Translations under genes and position numbers: made by a program
Part shown: positions 1-8,063 of the stretch, piece by piece
Layout: every line of letters starts with the position of its first letter
How positions within the stretch are numbered: the stretch's first letter is position 1
NCBI GenBank assembly: GCA_937904325.1
Contig: CALGTK010000135.1
Span: forward strand, 1-39,193
Length of the DNA: 39,193 nt
From: an uncultured Planctomyces sp.
Lineage (GTDB): Bacteria > Planctomycetota > Planctomycetia > Planctomycetales > Planctomycetaceae
Reading direction: 5' to 3'
The notes under the pieces: model-generated
What the model was told of the DNA's origin: nothing
The model's input: the letters and a program-made list of their open reading frames with translations, nothing else
The model's database searches: none

Positions 1-2049
1 CGAAACAGGCCGCGGCCATTCAACTCGAGTTTGGATATCCGGCTTCACACGGCAGTCTTCAAATGCCAGCTTTTTGAAGAAGCCGAGATTGAGGTTCGAA
101 AGCTGTTCACCAGGGCCCTGTTTCGCTTGAGAAAAGAATGCTGTCGAAGCCCCAAGTGAGACAAGATCCCAATCTGGTGATGCCAGGAGATCGAAGTACG
201 AGTTGTAATCCGGACTCACTCCCCACATTCGCGGCGTAACCAGTTTGACCTGGTACTCGTCAAACGGCACCTGCCAGAGTTCTCGTTTTCCGAGCCAGGT
301 GTCAGATTCTTTGACGGAACTTCCTGAAGCGGGATCTGCAGAAGCAGGCTTCGCCGCGGCTCGTCTCAACGCATGCCGAGCTTTGTTATGTGTCTTCAAG
401 ATGTCGTCGTCGCCCGCGAAGACTCCGACGCGGCTGTCAACGAACGATGGAATGCCAAGCCAGAGTAACACGTCGGCCTGGTCAAGGCGGAAGGTAAATA
501 TGTGACCTTCTGGCAGCTGCTCAACTTCGTCTCTGGCAGCTTCGATTGTCGCTGCCAGCAGTGGGGAAAATCCAAGCCCGACGCGACGACCGTCCGGTCC
601 CATTAGTCGACCGCTGATTGCCAGAAACGCGATGGCCGCAAAACCGAGCACCGTGATGGCTCGTCCCGCTCTTGACCACAGCACTTCGATCGTCTCAATA
701 GTGTATTCCTGGCGACAGTGGGCGCGGTACCAGTCCTGACCATTCAGCGAAGCCAATACACACGAAACAAGAGCCAGTGCTCCGAGTTCGTGTGAACACG
801 CGATCGAAAGCCCAAGCACGGTAACGTAGGTTGCAAACAGGCCAATGTTCAAACGCGAAAAATTCATGACACTGGTCACTGCGGCCACGACGGCAATCGT
901 CAGTGCGGCAATCGTGTGCAGGTTGAGATTTTTCCAAACTGCAGGGTCAAACAGTGGAACAAACTGTAGTTCGTGTGGAAGTTGGACGCGCCCGACGTAT
1001 CGAGCCAGAGCCGGCATTTCGATTCCATAAAGCTGGATCGGAGAAAGGACCGCATGCCATCCGAATGGATTGACCATCAGCGCTACGAATCCGGCTCCGG
1101 TCGCCATCGCCAGACCTTTGAGCGATGCATTTTCGTGTAGCGAACTTCGACCGGATTTCTGACCAATCGCCATTCCGATCAGGTAGGCCAGCAGAACGAT
1201 CCAGCCGATGAACGCACGCGGATCGAGATTGCTCCATACCGCGAGAGAGCCCGCCAGACACCATAGCGTCGATTGATTGCCCGTCTGAGACCACGAGTGC
1301 AGTCCGCGCAGCATCCACGTGACGCCGAGCAAAGTGATGATCTGAGGCAGCATGGTGAACTGCAGATTCACCATCAGTAATGCAATACCGACGCAAACCG
1401 AAGTCCACCAGGTGGGAAGATTGTCGCGAGTGATTCCGTGCAGAAAGTAACACGTCGCGCTGGCGGCCATGGCAGTCAGCAACGTCAGCCCGGTGGCACC
1501 ACCGACTCCAAACACGCCGGCAATCAACAAGTCGAACAGCCAGCCTAGATTAACCCAGGGGCGTTCGGCGGCCGTGTAGGAAAAAACGTCGGTGGCTGGC
1601 GGCAGAACTCCGTTCGACGCAAGATGCTCGCCCGTTCGAATCCGAACCAGTGTGACGGTATCCGCGATGTGCCGACATCCCAGTAGGAACGCGAGCAGGA
1701 TGACCGCCCATCGCAACATAAAATCGCCGCGAATGGCTTCGTCCTCGACAATCTCTGGAGACAGTGGCTCCCACTCAGGCAAATCATCTTCTTCGTCGTC
1801 GGTGTCTTCATCGACCCCGTTTTCGTTGCTCGTGTCTTCAAGCTGAGCATCTGACGATTCCGGGTTGCCTGCCTCAACTTCAGAGTTCGGCTCGCCGAAG
1901 TCTTCAACGGCTGTTGGCGCCAACTTAGAAGACTCAGCCGGAGAATCATCCGCCCGCGATTCATCAGCCTCGTTGGAGCTGGAAACATCATTCGAAGTTG
2001 TGCCGGAATCATCCGATGGAACTTCATCCTGGTCTTTGGGATCTTTCAC
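1..2049 (-). CDS. GT-C-like polytopic membrane protein (partial, C-terminus outside window)
   Basis: The minus frame stays open from about 2190 to the window edge, so at least 683 residues are visible and the C-terminus is missing. About 95 N-terminal residues are hydrophilic and rich in Ser, Asp and Glu. A series of hydrophobic segments follows. After the first segment comes a stretch reading RIRTGEHL...PATDVFSYTAAERPW, which resembles the first extracytoplasmic loop of GT-C-type (family 39/RgtA-like) membrane glycosyltransferases. After the membrane part a soluble segment contains LWLGIPSFVDSRVGVF, similar to the soluble domain of such planctomycete proteins. I chose GTG at 2049 because AGAGG lies five bases upstream. 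An in-frame ATG at 2190 would add 47 residues that look non-coding. Transfer to a lipid-linked or surface glycan is the family expectation; donor and acceptor are unknown. Confidence 0.7.
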   Translation of the reverse strand, partial: MKDPKDQDEVPSDDSGTTSNDVSSSNEADESRADDSPAESSKLAPTAVEDFGEPNSEVEAGNPESSDAQLEDTSNENGVDEDTDDEEDDLPEWEPLSPEIVEDEAIRGDFMLRWAVILLAFLLGCRHIADTVTLVRIRTGEHLASNGVLPPATDVFSYTAAERPWVNLGWLFDLLIAGVFGVGGATGLTLLTAMAASATCYFLHGITRDNLPTWWTSVCVGIALLMVNLQFTMLPQIITLLGVTWMLRGLHSWSQTGNQSTLWCLAGSLAVWSNLDPRAFIGWIVLLAYLIGMAIGQKSGRSSLHENASLKGLAMATGAGFVALMVNPFGWHAVLSPIQLYGIEMPALARYVGRVQLPHELQFVPLFDPAVWKNLNLHTIAALTIAVVAAVTSVMNFSRLNIGLFATYVTVLGLSIACSHELGALALVSCVLASLNGQDWYRAHCRQEYTIETIEVLWSRAGRAITVLGFAAIAFLAISGRLMGPDGRRVGLGFSPLLAATIEAARDEVEQLPEGHIFTFRLDQADVLLWLGIPSFVDSRVGVFAGDDDILKTHNKARHALRRAAAKPASADPASGSSVKESDTWLGKRELWQVPFDEYQVKLVTPRMWGVSPDYNSYFDLLASPDWDLVSLGASTAFFSQAKQGPGEQLSNLNLGFFKKLAFEDCRVKPDIQTRVEWPRPVS

Positions 2050-2267
2050 GAAAGCCTCTGCGCGGTTGAGAAATGAAGACCGTTTGATAACACCGAAATG
2101 AAAACAAAGAGATGAAGCCGTGCAGACTACGATTCCGGGCACAGCAGAATCAACAACAGACGATGATTCATCTGCTGTCGATGTTGACATCCGGTCGGTC
2201 CATGCCGGCTTGTTGCATAATCGAAACAGCCGACAGGACGCGTTCAGCCGCTGTCCACGACCGCAGT

Positions 2268-3053
2268 CTACGTCAGAAACCCGCTGCGTTGCTGGCAGTT
2301 CTTTGTGACTTCGTCGTTCAAACAGTCGTCCAGAGCGAGAATCTTTCGCAGATCCTCGCCCAAATGCATCTGAACGGATTCGGACAGCAGCTCGCGCTGG
2401 TACTGCTGCTGAGGTTTGTCACGACGAGCGTAAAAAGCGTGCAATGCCGTTCTGGGAGAGTCCGTGCGATTGGCCGTTCCGCCGTGCCAGGCATGAGCAT
2501 TCATGATGACAACTGTGCCAGCCGGACCGGTGATGATCTCTTCCTCAGCGTGCGGCTTTGATGGATCATCCATCACCTCTTGCGGCAACTGTTTCCAGCG
2601 ATGCGAGCCTGGCACAACCCGAATCGGACCATTCTCTTCGGTAAAATTGTCGAGCATCCACACGGAATTGCAGACCCAGTAACCGTGCTCGTCAGCGATG
2701 GCTCCCATGTCGGCGTGCAACGGCTGGCTGATCCCGTTGTGAGGATTCGCCGATCGCGCATTCAGACTGCTGAGTTTGAATTCGGAGCCAAGTACCAGCT
2801 CGACGTAGGCCAGTAATCGCGATTCGGCGACAACACGTTGAAACGCCTCGCCCTTGTTAATGAGATTGGCCAGCCGCCGGCTACCGATCTCGGTCTTGAA
2901 CTCCGAACCGGCTTCCTCGCCTTCGACCTCGAATTGTCCCTCAGTCGTTTGTTGCAGTTCGGTTAACCAGGCGGGATCGATAAATCCCGGCAGAACAACA
3001 AAGCCGCGTTCATCGAGTTCGCGTTTTGCCTGCTGCAAGTTCGGAAGCGGCAT
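2268..3053 (-). CDS. phytanoyl-CoA dioxygenase family protein (PhyH-like)
   Basis: The product is 261 residues with the PhyH double-stranded beta-helix pattern of Fe(II)/2-oxoglutarate oxygenases. The N-terminus carries the usual RELDERGFVVLPGFID opening. The metal triad is visible as H and D in PLHADMGA, with a distal H in NAHAWHGGT. RTALHAFYARRD near the C-terminus supplies the Arg expected to bind 2-oxoglutarate. The substrate cannot be predicted; planctomycetes carry many paralogues. I chose ATG 3053, which has GGAG eight bases upstream. The frame can be extended to GTG 3098, but that start has no usable ribosome site and lies in a palindromic repeat. It is transcribed in the same direction as nadA, about 95 bases upstream, so co-transcription is possible but not required. 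Confidence 0.85.
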   Translation of the reverse strand: MPLPNLQQAKRELDERGFVVLPGFIDPAWLTELQQTTEGQFEVEGEEAGSEFKTEIGSRRLANLINKGEAFQRVVAESRLLAYVELVLGSEFKLSSLNARSANPHNGISQPLHADMGAIADEHGYWVCNSVWMLDNFTEENGPIRVVPGSHRWKQLPQEVMDDPSKPHAEEEIITGPAGTVVIMNAHAWHGGTANRTDSPRTALHAFYARRDKPQQQYQRELLSESVQMHLGEDLRKILALDDCLNDEVTKNCQQRSGFLT

Positions 3054-3081
3054 CGTGATCGCTCCGCAGTTCGAATCGGCA

Positions 3082-3137
3082 GGGTGGGTATCGCCCACCT
3101 TCTGGTTGATCGTTCCGGCGGGAGGTGCCCACCCGTG
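3082..3137. repeat. palindromic intergenic repeat between phyH-like gene and nadA
   Basis: The gap contains a short hairpin, GGTGGG-TATCG-CCCACC (3083-3099). About 25 bases on is a second G/C-rich partial palindrome, with cggg and cccg arms around aggtgcccac. The GGTGGG/CCCACC core resembles the palindromes at 27376 and 39125. It looks like a member of a small dispersed repeat family. A role as transcript-end hairpin for nadA is possible, but there is no T-run. Confidence 0.45.
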
Positions 3138-3147
3138 CGGAACCAGC

Positions 3148-4137
3148 TTAATTCAACAAGCTCTTCGTGACGACTTCGCGAGCGTCTTCGAAGAACGGCA
3201 TCCACTCAATTTCCGGCGTCTCATCACGCAGGCAGTTGCGCACCGCCTGCAGCGTGTTGCGAGCCATGTGCGGGCATCGGTTACACGCACACGTTTCGCC
3301 GGAATCTGTCATGATGCCAGGCACGGGGATGTACTTGTGCTGTGGAGCTGATTTCTCCAGCGGATGGATCATGTTGGCTTCCGTGGCAATCAAAAACGTA
3401 TGAGGCTCCGTCAAGGTCATCACGTGTCGCCGCATGGCTTCGGTACCGCCGATAAAGTCGCTGAGTTCAAGAATGTTCTGCGGGCATTCCGGGTGAGCGA
3501 GCACGGCGCTGCCATCATTTTTCCTCTTTGCGGTCAACAAGTCCTGAATACTGAAAACTTCGTGAACCATGCACGAACCCGGCCATAGAATCATTTCCCG
3601 GCCAGTGACTTCCGCAAGGTACCGACCAAGATGCTGATCCGGGGCAAAGAGGATTTCTTTGCCTTCAGGAACTCGTTCGACAATCTCGCGAGCGTTACCG
3701 CTGGTCACGATCCAGTCGCACAGTGACTTCACCGCTGCCGAAGTGTTTATGTAGGCGACCGTTTCGAAATCGCGGCCTTCCGTCCGCAGCTCATCCTGAA
3801 AATTCCTTAACGCTTCCGGCTGACAACTTTCCGCCAGCGAACATCCTGCCAGCATGTCGGGAAGAAGAACTCGCTTCTCGCGGTTCAACATTTTGGCAGT
3901 TTCGGCCATGAAGTGAACGCCGCTGAAAAGGATCGTCGACGTTGTGACATTTGTCGCGTCGCGAGCCAGCTTCAAGCTGTCGCCGACAAAATCTGCCACA
4001 TCCTGAATCTCGCCATCCACGTAGTAGTGAGCGAGGATGCTGACATCCTTGTCGCGTTTGAGCTGCTCAATTTCTTCGATCAGTTCAAACGGATCTTCGT
4101 CGATTTCAGTCAGAACACCCGGCACACCAACAGACAT
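3148..4137 (-). CDS. nadA: quinolinate synthase NadA
   Basis: The 329-residue product matches NadA, which condenses iminoaspartate (from NadB) with dihydroxyacetone phosphate to give quinolinate in de novo NAD synthesis, in the cytoplasm. The N-terminal substrate region reads [21 protein letters not shown] (about 34-54). The expected [4Fe-4S] ligands are visible: Cys99 in MLAGCSLAE, Cys189 in WPGSCMVHE, and a C-terminal CACNRCP cluster (283-288) that supplies the third. [14 protein letters not shown] (71-84) and the ATEANMIH segment are also typical. Length is close to the NadA norm. No nadB or nadC is visible, so the pathway is dispersed in this genome. The start is ATG 4137; no alternative was needed. 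Confidence 0.96.
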   Translation of the reverse strand: MSVGVPGVLTEIDEDPFELIEEIEQLKRDKDVSILAHYYVDGEIQDVADFVGDSLKLARDATNVTTSTILFSGVHFMAETAKMLNREKRVLLPDMLAGCSLAESCQPEALRNFQDELRTEGRDFETVAYINTSAAVKSLCDWIVTSGNAREIVERVPEGKEILFAPDQHLGRYLAEVTGREMILWPGSCMVHEVFSIQDLLTAKRKNDGSAVLAHPECPQNILELSDFIGGTEAMRRHVMTLTEPHTFLIATEANMIHPLEKSAPQHKYIPVPGIMTDSGETCACNRCPHMARNTLQAVRNCLRDETPEIEWMPFFEDAREVVTKSLLN

Positions 4138-4204
4138 GACTCAACTCCAGAATCCGGCAGTCAATCTGCCGGTCAAAAACAAATTCAGAGATTGCTTTAA
4201 GCCT

Positions 4205-4467
4205 TCAAATGGATCGCGTGATACCACCATCGACGCGTATGTTCTGGCCGGTAATGTATCGCGCTCCGTCAGTCAGAAGAAACGCTACAGTTTCGGCGAT
4301 TTCATCGGTCGTTCCGTAGCAGTCCATTAGAATACCGCAGCGAGTTCTTCACCCCGGCCTGACGAAGACAGGATTGCTACCTTGTAATCGAGATTGGCAG
4401 GTTTCCGCGCATTTGCGGCACCCATACCACTGCCCGCTGCCATGATTAATACGACTTTGTCAGCCAA
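4205..4467 (-). pseudogene. SDR-family oxidoreductase relic with large internal deletion
   Basis: The first part, from TTG 4467, reads ADKVVLIMAAGSGMGAANAR and continues to SSSGRGEELAAVF, then stops at 4327. This is the N-terminal Rossmann strand and first helices of a short-chain dehydrogenase, with the usual TGxxxGxG motif degraded to MAAGSGMG. A different frame starting at 4327 reads MDCYGTTDEIAETVAFLL and ends DGGITRSI, stopping at 4205. That is the typical C-terminus of the same kind of protein (YITGQNIRVDGG). About 150-190 central residues, including the YxxxK active site, are missing. The two halves are joined at the TAATG at 4325-4329 with a frame change, so no active enzyme can be made. 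Confidence 0.85.
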
Positions 4468-4630
4468 TTGGAGTGTCTCTTTAAGTCAGCTTACGGTGAT
4501 TCGGCAATCTGAAGTGTCAATGGCGATTCTTCGATGGACCGAAGAGTTCGGGCAAGGTACCCAAAAAAAATAGCCCCCGCTACGATCCTTCCCAGCAAGC
4601 TGCCAGAAACTCAGGCCAGACGTTCAACTT

Positions 4631-5467
4631 ATGAATTCCGAAGTCGATTTTTCACAGGACAAGCATTTCCAGGCACTGCTGGCGCGCAAGCCCTGCAGCC
4701 TGACGATGATCAATCTCGAGATCGCCCGGGACGCGTACCCGGAACTCGACTTCGCTGGAACGCTGGACTGGTTCGATCAGCGTCAACAGGAACTGGCCGG
4801 GCATTTTAGAGGCATGCATTCTGAGCAGGAGCAGTTGGAAGTTCTCGCTCGGTTAATTTCGATGGATTACGAAGTTACCGGTTCAGAAATGGCCTACCGC
4901 ACCGCCGATGGCAGTTTTCTGAATCGCGTCATCGAAACCGGCCAGGGAATCCCGATCAGCCTATCTCTTCTCTATATGGAATTGGCCAATCGGCTTGGCC
5001 TGACCCTCTCTGGCGTGTCGTCGCCACTGCACTTTCTGACGATAGCGGAAACAGCAACTGGCCCAATTTTTCTCGATGGATATTCTGACGGTCGACTGCT
5101 GACCGAAGACGAAGCGGCCGACTGGCTGAGCGACTTAACGCAAATGAGGCGGGATCAGGTCGAACGCAGTCTGGAGCCGGCCGACGATCGGACGATCGTC
5201 ATTCGAATGCTGAACAACCTGCGAACTTTCTACGCCGGTAACGAAGATTGGTCGTCAGCGTGGAAAGTTCAAAACCGATTAGTCGCCCTCAGCCCGGCCA
5301 GCTATCCACTGCGACGCGACCTGGCATTGATCGCGTTTAAGGCTCAGCATTCTGCGACGGCTGCGAGGCTTTTGAAATCGTTGCTGAATTCGTGCCCTGA
5401 TGAAGATCGCGAGTTCCTCACCAGTCAGCTCGAAGAAGCACAACAGGATATTCCTCGCTGGAATTGA
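4631..5467 (+). CDS. SirB1-like protein with transglutaminase-core-2 domain
   Basis: The product is 278 residues. The first two thirds match the SirB1/Transglut_core2 family: an N-terminal helical part (EIARDAYPELDFAGTLDWFD), then NRVIETGQGIPISLSLLYMELANRLGL and VSSPLHFLTIA, which contains the family His. Where many relatives carry a Cys in the ISLS region, this protein has Ser, so peptidase or transglutaminase activity is doubtful. The final 80 residues look like TPR-type helices (NRLVALSPASYPLRRDLALIAF). The biochemical role of the family is not established. It lies 49 bases upstream of the SenB-like gene on the same strand, so the two are probably co-transcribed. ATG 4631 is the first reasonable start. 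Confidence 0.8.
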   Translation: MNSEVDFSQDKHFQALLARKPCSLTMINLEIARDAYPELDFAGTLDWFDQRQQELAGHFRGMHSEQEQLEVLARLISMDYEVTGSEMAYRTADGSFLNRVIETGQGIPISLSLLYMELANRLGLTLSGVSSPLHFLTIAETATGPIFLDGYSDGRLLTEDEAADWLSDLTQMRRDQVERSLEPADDRTIVIRMLNNLRTFYAGNEDWSSAWKVQNRLVALSPASYPLRRDLALIAFKAQHSATAARLLKSLLNSCPDEDREFLTSQLEEAQQDIPRWN

Positions 5468-5516
5468 CCAGCCACAAATTTTTCTGACGATTTGTCAAAG
5501 AAGGCAGACGGCGACT

Positions 5517-6476
5517 GTGGCTCGAATTCTGATCGTCACCCCGGCTCCGCGAGGCTCCCGCAAGGGAAATCGCGTTACGGCCAACCGCTGGTCGCGACTC
5601 CTGAAAGCCAGCGGGCACAGCGTCCGGATCACCGAAGAATTCACTGGCCAGCGGTGCGACGTTCTTGTCGCGTTTCACGCTCGAAAGAGTGCAACATCAA
5701 TCAACCGCAGCATTCAGGCATCGCCTGAGACTTCGATCATTCTACTGCTGACGGGGACGGATCTTTACGAAGACATTCATCGAAATAAATCCGCAACCGC
5801 TGCGTTAGACAAAGTGAGCCGTCTCATCCTGTTGCAGAGCCACGGGCTCCACGAACTCCCGCCTCGTCTGCATCCAAAAGTTCGCGTCGTTGTGCAATCT
5901 GCCGTTCGACCACAGTCTACACCTCAGCCATTGAAACGAGCATTCGAGGTCTGTGTTTCCGGGCATTTGCGACCGGTGAAAGACCCGTTCCGAGCAGCAC
6001 TGGCTTCACGGAAACTTCCGGTCGATTCAAGAATTCGGATCACGCATATCGGCTCGGCACTGACTCCGGCAATGGAACGGCGGGCGCTCGACGAAATGTC
6101 TCGCAACGATCGTTATCGATGGCTCGGGGAGACTTCCAATTGGAAAGCTCGCCAACTACTCGCCCGCAGCCGATTAATGGTTCTTTCATCAAAGATGGAA
6201 GGCGGAGCAAATGTCGTCTCGGAAGCGATCGCCGCGGCGGTCCCGATTCTGGCTTCAAGAATCCCTGGCTCAATTGGTCTACTCGGAGAAAACTATCCCG
6301 GCTACTTTGACGTCGGATCGACGAAACAATTGACGTCATTGATGACCCGTTTCGAAACGGACACCGATTTTTATGAGCTGTTGTGTGCTCACGTGAAAAG
6401 GCTCGCTCCGCAGTTCACTCCTGAACGCGAACAGATATCGCTCGGGCAATTGATCGATGACGTGCTGCAGGACTGA
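5517..6476 (+). CDS. SenB-like glycosyltransferase (TIGR04348 type)
   Basis: From GTG 5517 the product is 319 residues. It begins ARILIVTPAPRGSRKGNRVT, matching the N-terminal signature of the TIGR04348 family, whose characterised member SenB makes selenosugar from UDP-sugar and selenophosphate in selenoneine synthesis. The C-terminal half has a GT-B donor-site pattern: LARSRLMVLSSKMEGGANVVSEA with the EGG..V.SEA motif, then ILASRIPGSIGLLGENYPGYF. An upstream ATG at 5400 is in frame but would overlap the SirB1-like gene by 68 bases, so I prefer the GTG. No SenA-like (EgtB-type) or SelD gene is in the window. The family assignment is firm; selenium as substrate is inference. The stop lies two bases from the converging DUF1501 gene. 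Confidence 0.82.
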   Translation: MARILIVTPAPRGSRKGNRVTANRWSRLLKASGHSVRITEEFTGQRCDVLVAFHARKSATSINRSIQASPETSIILLLTGTDLYEDIHRNKSATAALDKVSRLILLQSHGLHELPPRLHPKVRVVVQSAVRPQSTPQPLKRAFEVCVSGHLRPVKDPFRAALASRKLPVDSRIRITHIGSALTPAMERRALDEMSRNDRYRWLGETSNWKARQLLARSRLMVLSSKMEGGANVVSEAIAAAVPILASRIPGSIGLLGENYPGYFDVGSTKQLTSLMTRFETDTDFYELLCAHVKRLAPQFTPEREQISLGQLIDDVLQD

Positions 6477-6478
6477 TG

Positions 6479-7951
6479 TCAAGCAAGGATCTCGTTCACG
6501 ATGCGACCGTGGACGTCGGTCAGGCGGAACTCGCGACCGGAGTAACGATAGGTTAGTCGACGATGGTCAAAGCCCATCAGGTACAGAATCGTCGCGTGCA
6601 GGTCGTGTAGCTCGACCTTGTTCTCCGCGACCTTCATCCCGAACTCATCGGTCGACCCATACGTCATGCCCGGTCGAATTCCGCCGCCGGCCATCCACAT
6701 AGTGTAACCATCGATGTGATGATCACGGCCGATCTTGTTGACGTCTTTCGAACCGGATTGCGTTGTTGGGGTTCGGCCCATCTCGCCGCCCCAGATGAGC
6801 AGCGTGTCTTCGAGCATGCCTCGTTGCTTCAAGTCGGAAAGCAGTGCCGCGATTGGTTGGTCCGAGTCCTTACAAAGTTGTGTAATCCGTGGTACGAGTC
6901 CACCGTGATTGTCCCACGGCTGGCCGCCGCCATGATAGACCTGCACATACCTCACGCCGCGTTCTGACAGGCGGCGAGCGATCAGCATGTTGCGGCCCTG
7001 GACCGAATCGCCGTACGACTCGCGAATATGCTGCGGTTCTTTTTCAATATCAAACGCGTCGGTCCCGGCCGTTTGCATCCGGAATGCCAGCTCCATCGAG
7101 TGAATGCGACTGTCGAGTCGTTGATCCCCCGGTCGCAGATTTTTATGCCGCCGGTTAAGAAACTGCGTGAGCGCGACCTGGGCCTTCTGCGAGCCGGATC
7201 GGATATCGTTACGAGTCAGATTCGGAATGAGTTCTTTCCCGGAAGATTCAATATCAACGTGCGTGCCCTGGTAGATTCCCGGCAAAAATGCACTCGTCCA
7301 GTTTGTCGTCTGAGCGGTCGGTAGTCCCTTTGGGCATAGCACGACGAAGCCGGGTAGTTCGTCACTTTCATTGCCCAGTCCATACAACATCCACGATCCC
7401 AGCGACGGACGCGCCAAAGTCGAATGCCCGCAGTTTGTCAGCAGCAGTCCCGGCGTGTGATTTGCGATTTCGCCCTGCATTGAGCGAACGATGCACATAT
7501 CGTCGACGTATTGAGCAACTTTCGGAAACAGCTCGCTGACAGGCTGCCCACATTCGCCATACTTCTGAAACTTGAATGGTGACCCAAATAGAACGCCGAC
7601 TCGGTTTCGTTGAGTCCGCTGCAGTTGGTCGCTGATCGATTTAGGCAGCGGTTTTCCGTTCAGTTTCTGCACTTCCGGTTTTGGATAAAATGTGTCGAAC
7701 TGCGAAGGTCCCCCGTTCATGAATAGATGGATAATTCGCCTGGCTTTAGGCGGATGATGCGGAGCGCTAGCGATGAGCGGTGAAACTGATTTCTCACGTC
7801 GAGCCGGCGCAGCACTCACGTTTCGAGCATCAGCCAGCAAACCCGAAAGAGCAAGCGAGCCCAGCCCGAGCCCGCTTCGTTCTAAAAGATCGCGTCGTGA
7901 CCAGTCGGATAACGGATTAGATGAAAGCTGTGATTGCATCGGAAAACTCAT
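6479..7951 (-). CDS. DUF1501 domain protein (Tat-exported, alkaline phosphatase-fold)
   Basis: The 490-residue product starts with a twin-arginine type signal (WSRRDLLERSGLGLGSLALSG). The DUF1501 pattern follows: RRIIHLFMNGGPSQFDTFYP after the signal, PWDNHGG, LIWGGEMGRTP and RDHH in the C-terminal third, and [16 protein letters not shown] near the end. DUF1501 belongs to the sulfatase/alkaline phosphatase superfamily; its substrate is unknown. It is encoded about 110 bases downstream of a PSCyt1/DUF1549/DUF1553 gene on the same strand, the standard planctomycete pairing, and probably works with it. Two Met codons (7951, 7939) could start it, neither with a clear ribosome site; I give the longer form. 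Confidence 0.93.
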   Translation of the reverse strand: MSFPMQSQLSSNPLSDWSRRDLLERSGLGLGSLALSGLLADARNVSAAPARREKSVSPLIASAPHHPPKARRIIHLFMNGGPSQFDTFYPKPEVQKLNGKPLPKSISDQLQRTQRNRVGVLFGSPFKFQKYGECGQPVSELFPKVAQYVDDMCIVRSMQGEIANHTPGLLLTNCGHSTLARPSLGSWMLYGLGNESDELPGFVVLCPKGLPTAQTTNWTSAFLPGIYQGTHVDIESSGKELIPNLTRNDIRSGSQKAQVALTQFLNRRHKNLRPGDQRLDSRIHSMELAFRMQTAGTDAFDIEKEPQHIRESYGDSVQGRNMLIARRLSERGVRYVQVYHGGGQPWDNHGGLVPRITQLCKDSDQPIAALLSDLKQRGMLEDTLLIWGGEMGRTPTTQSGSKDVNKIGRDHHIDGYTMWMAGGGIRPGMTYGSTDEFGMKVAENKVELHDLHATILYLMGFDHRRLTYRYSGREFRLTDVHGRIVNEILA

Positions 7952-8063
7952 TTGCGCTGTTATTCAAATTCTTATTTAGCCACAAAGAACACAGCGGCCT
8001 CAGAGAAAGACTCTTAAGGCCAACTCTGTATCCGCAGTGGCAGAATTATTTTCAGGTTAGTTC

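Noticed and set aside
947-1453. 168-codon minus-strand frame
   Set aside because: Out of frame with the long open GT-C-like gene that covers the region and has clear membrane-protein features.
5400-5516. N-terminal extension of the SenB-like gene
   Set aside because: It overlaps the SirB1-like coding region, and the family signature starts right after GTG 5517.
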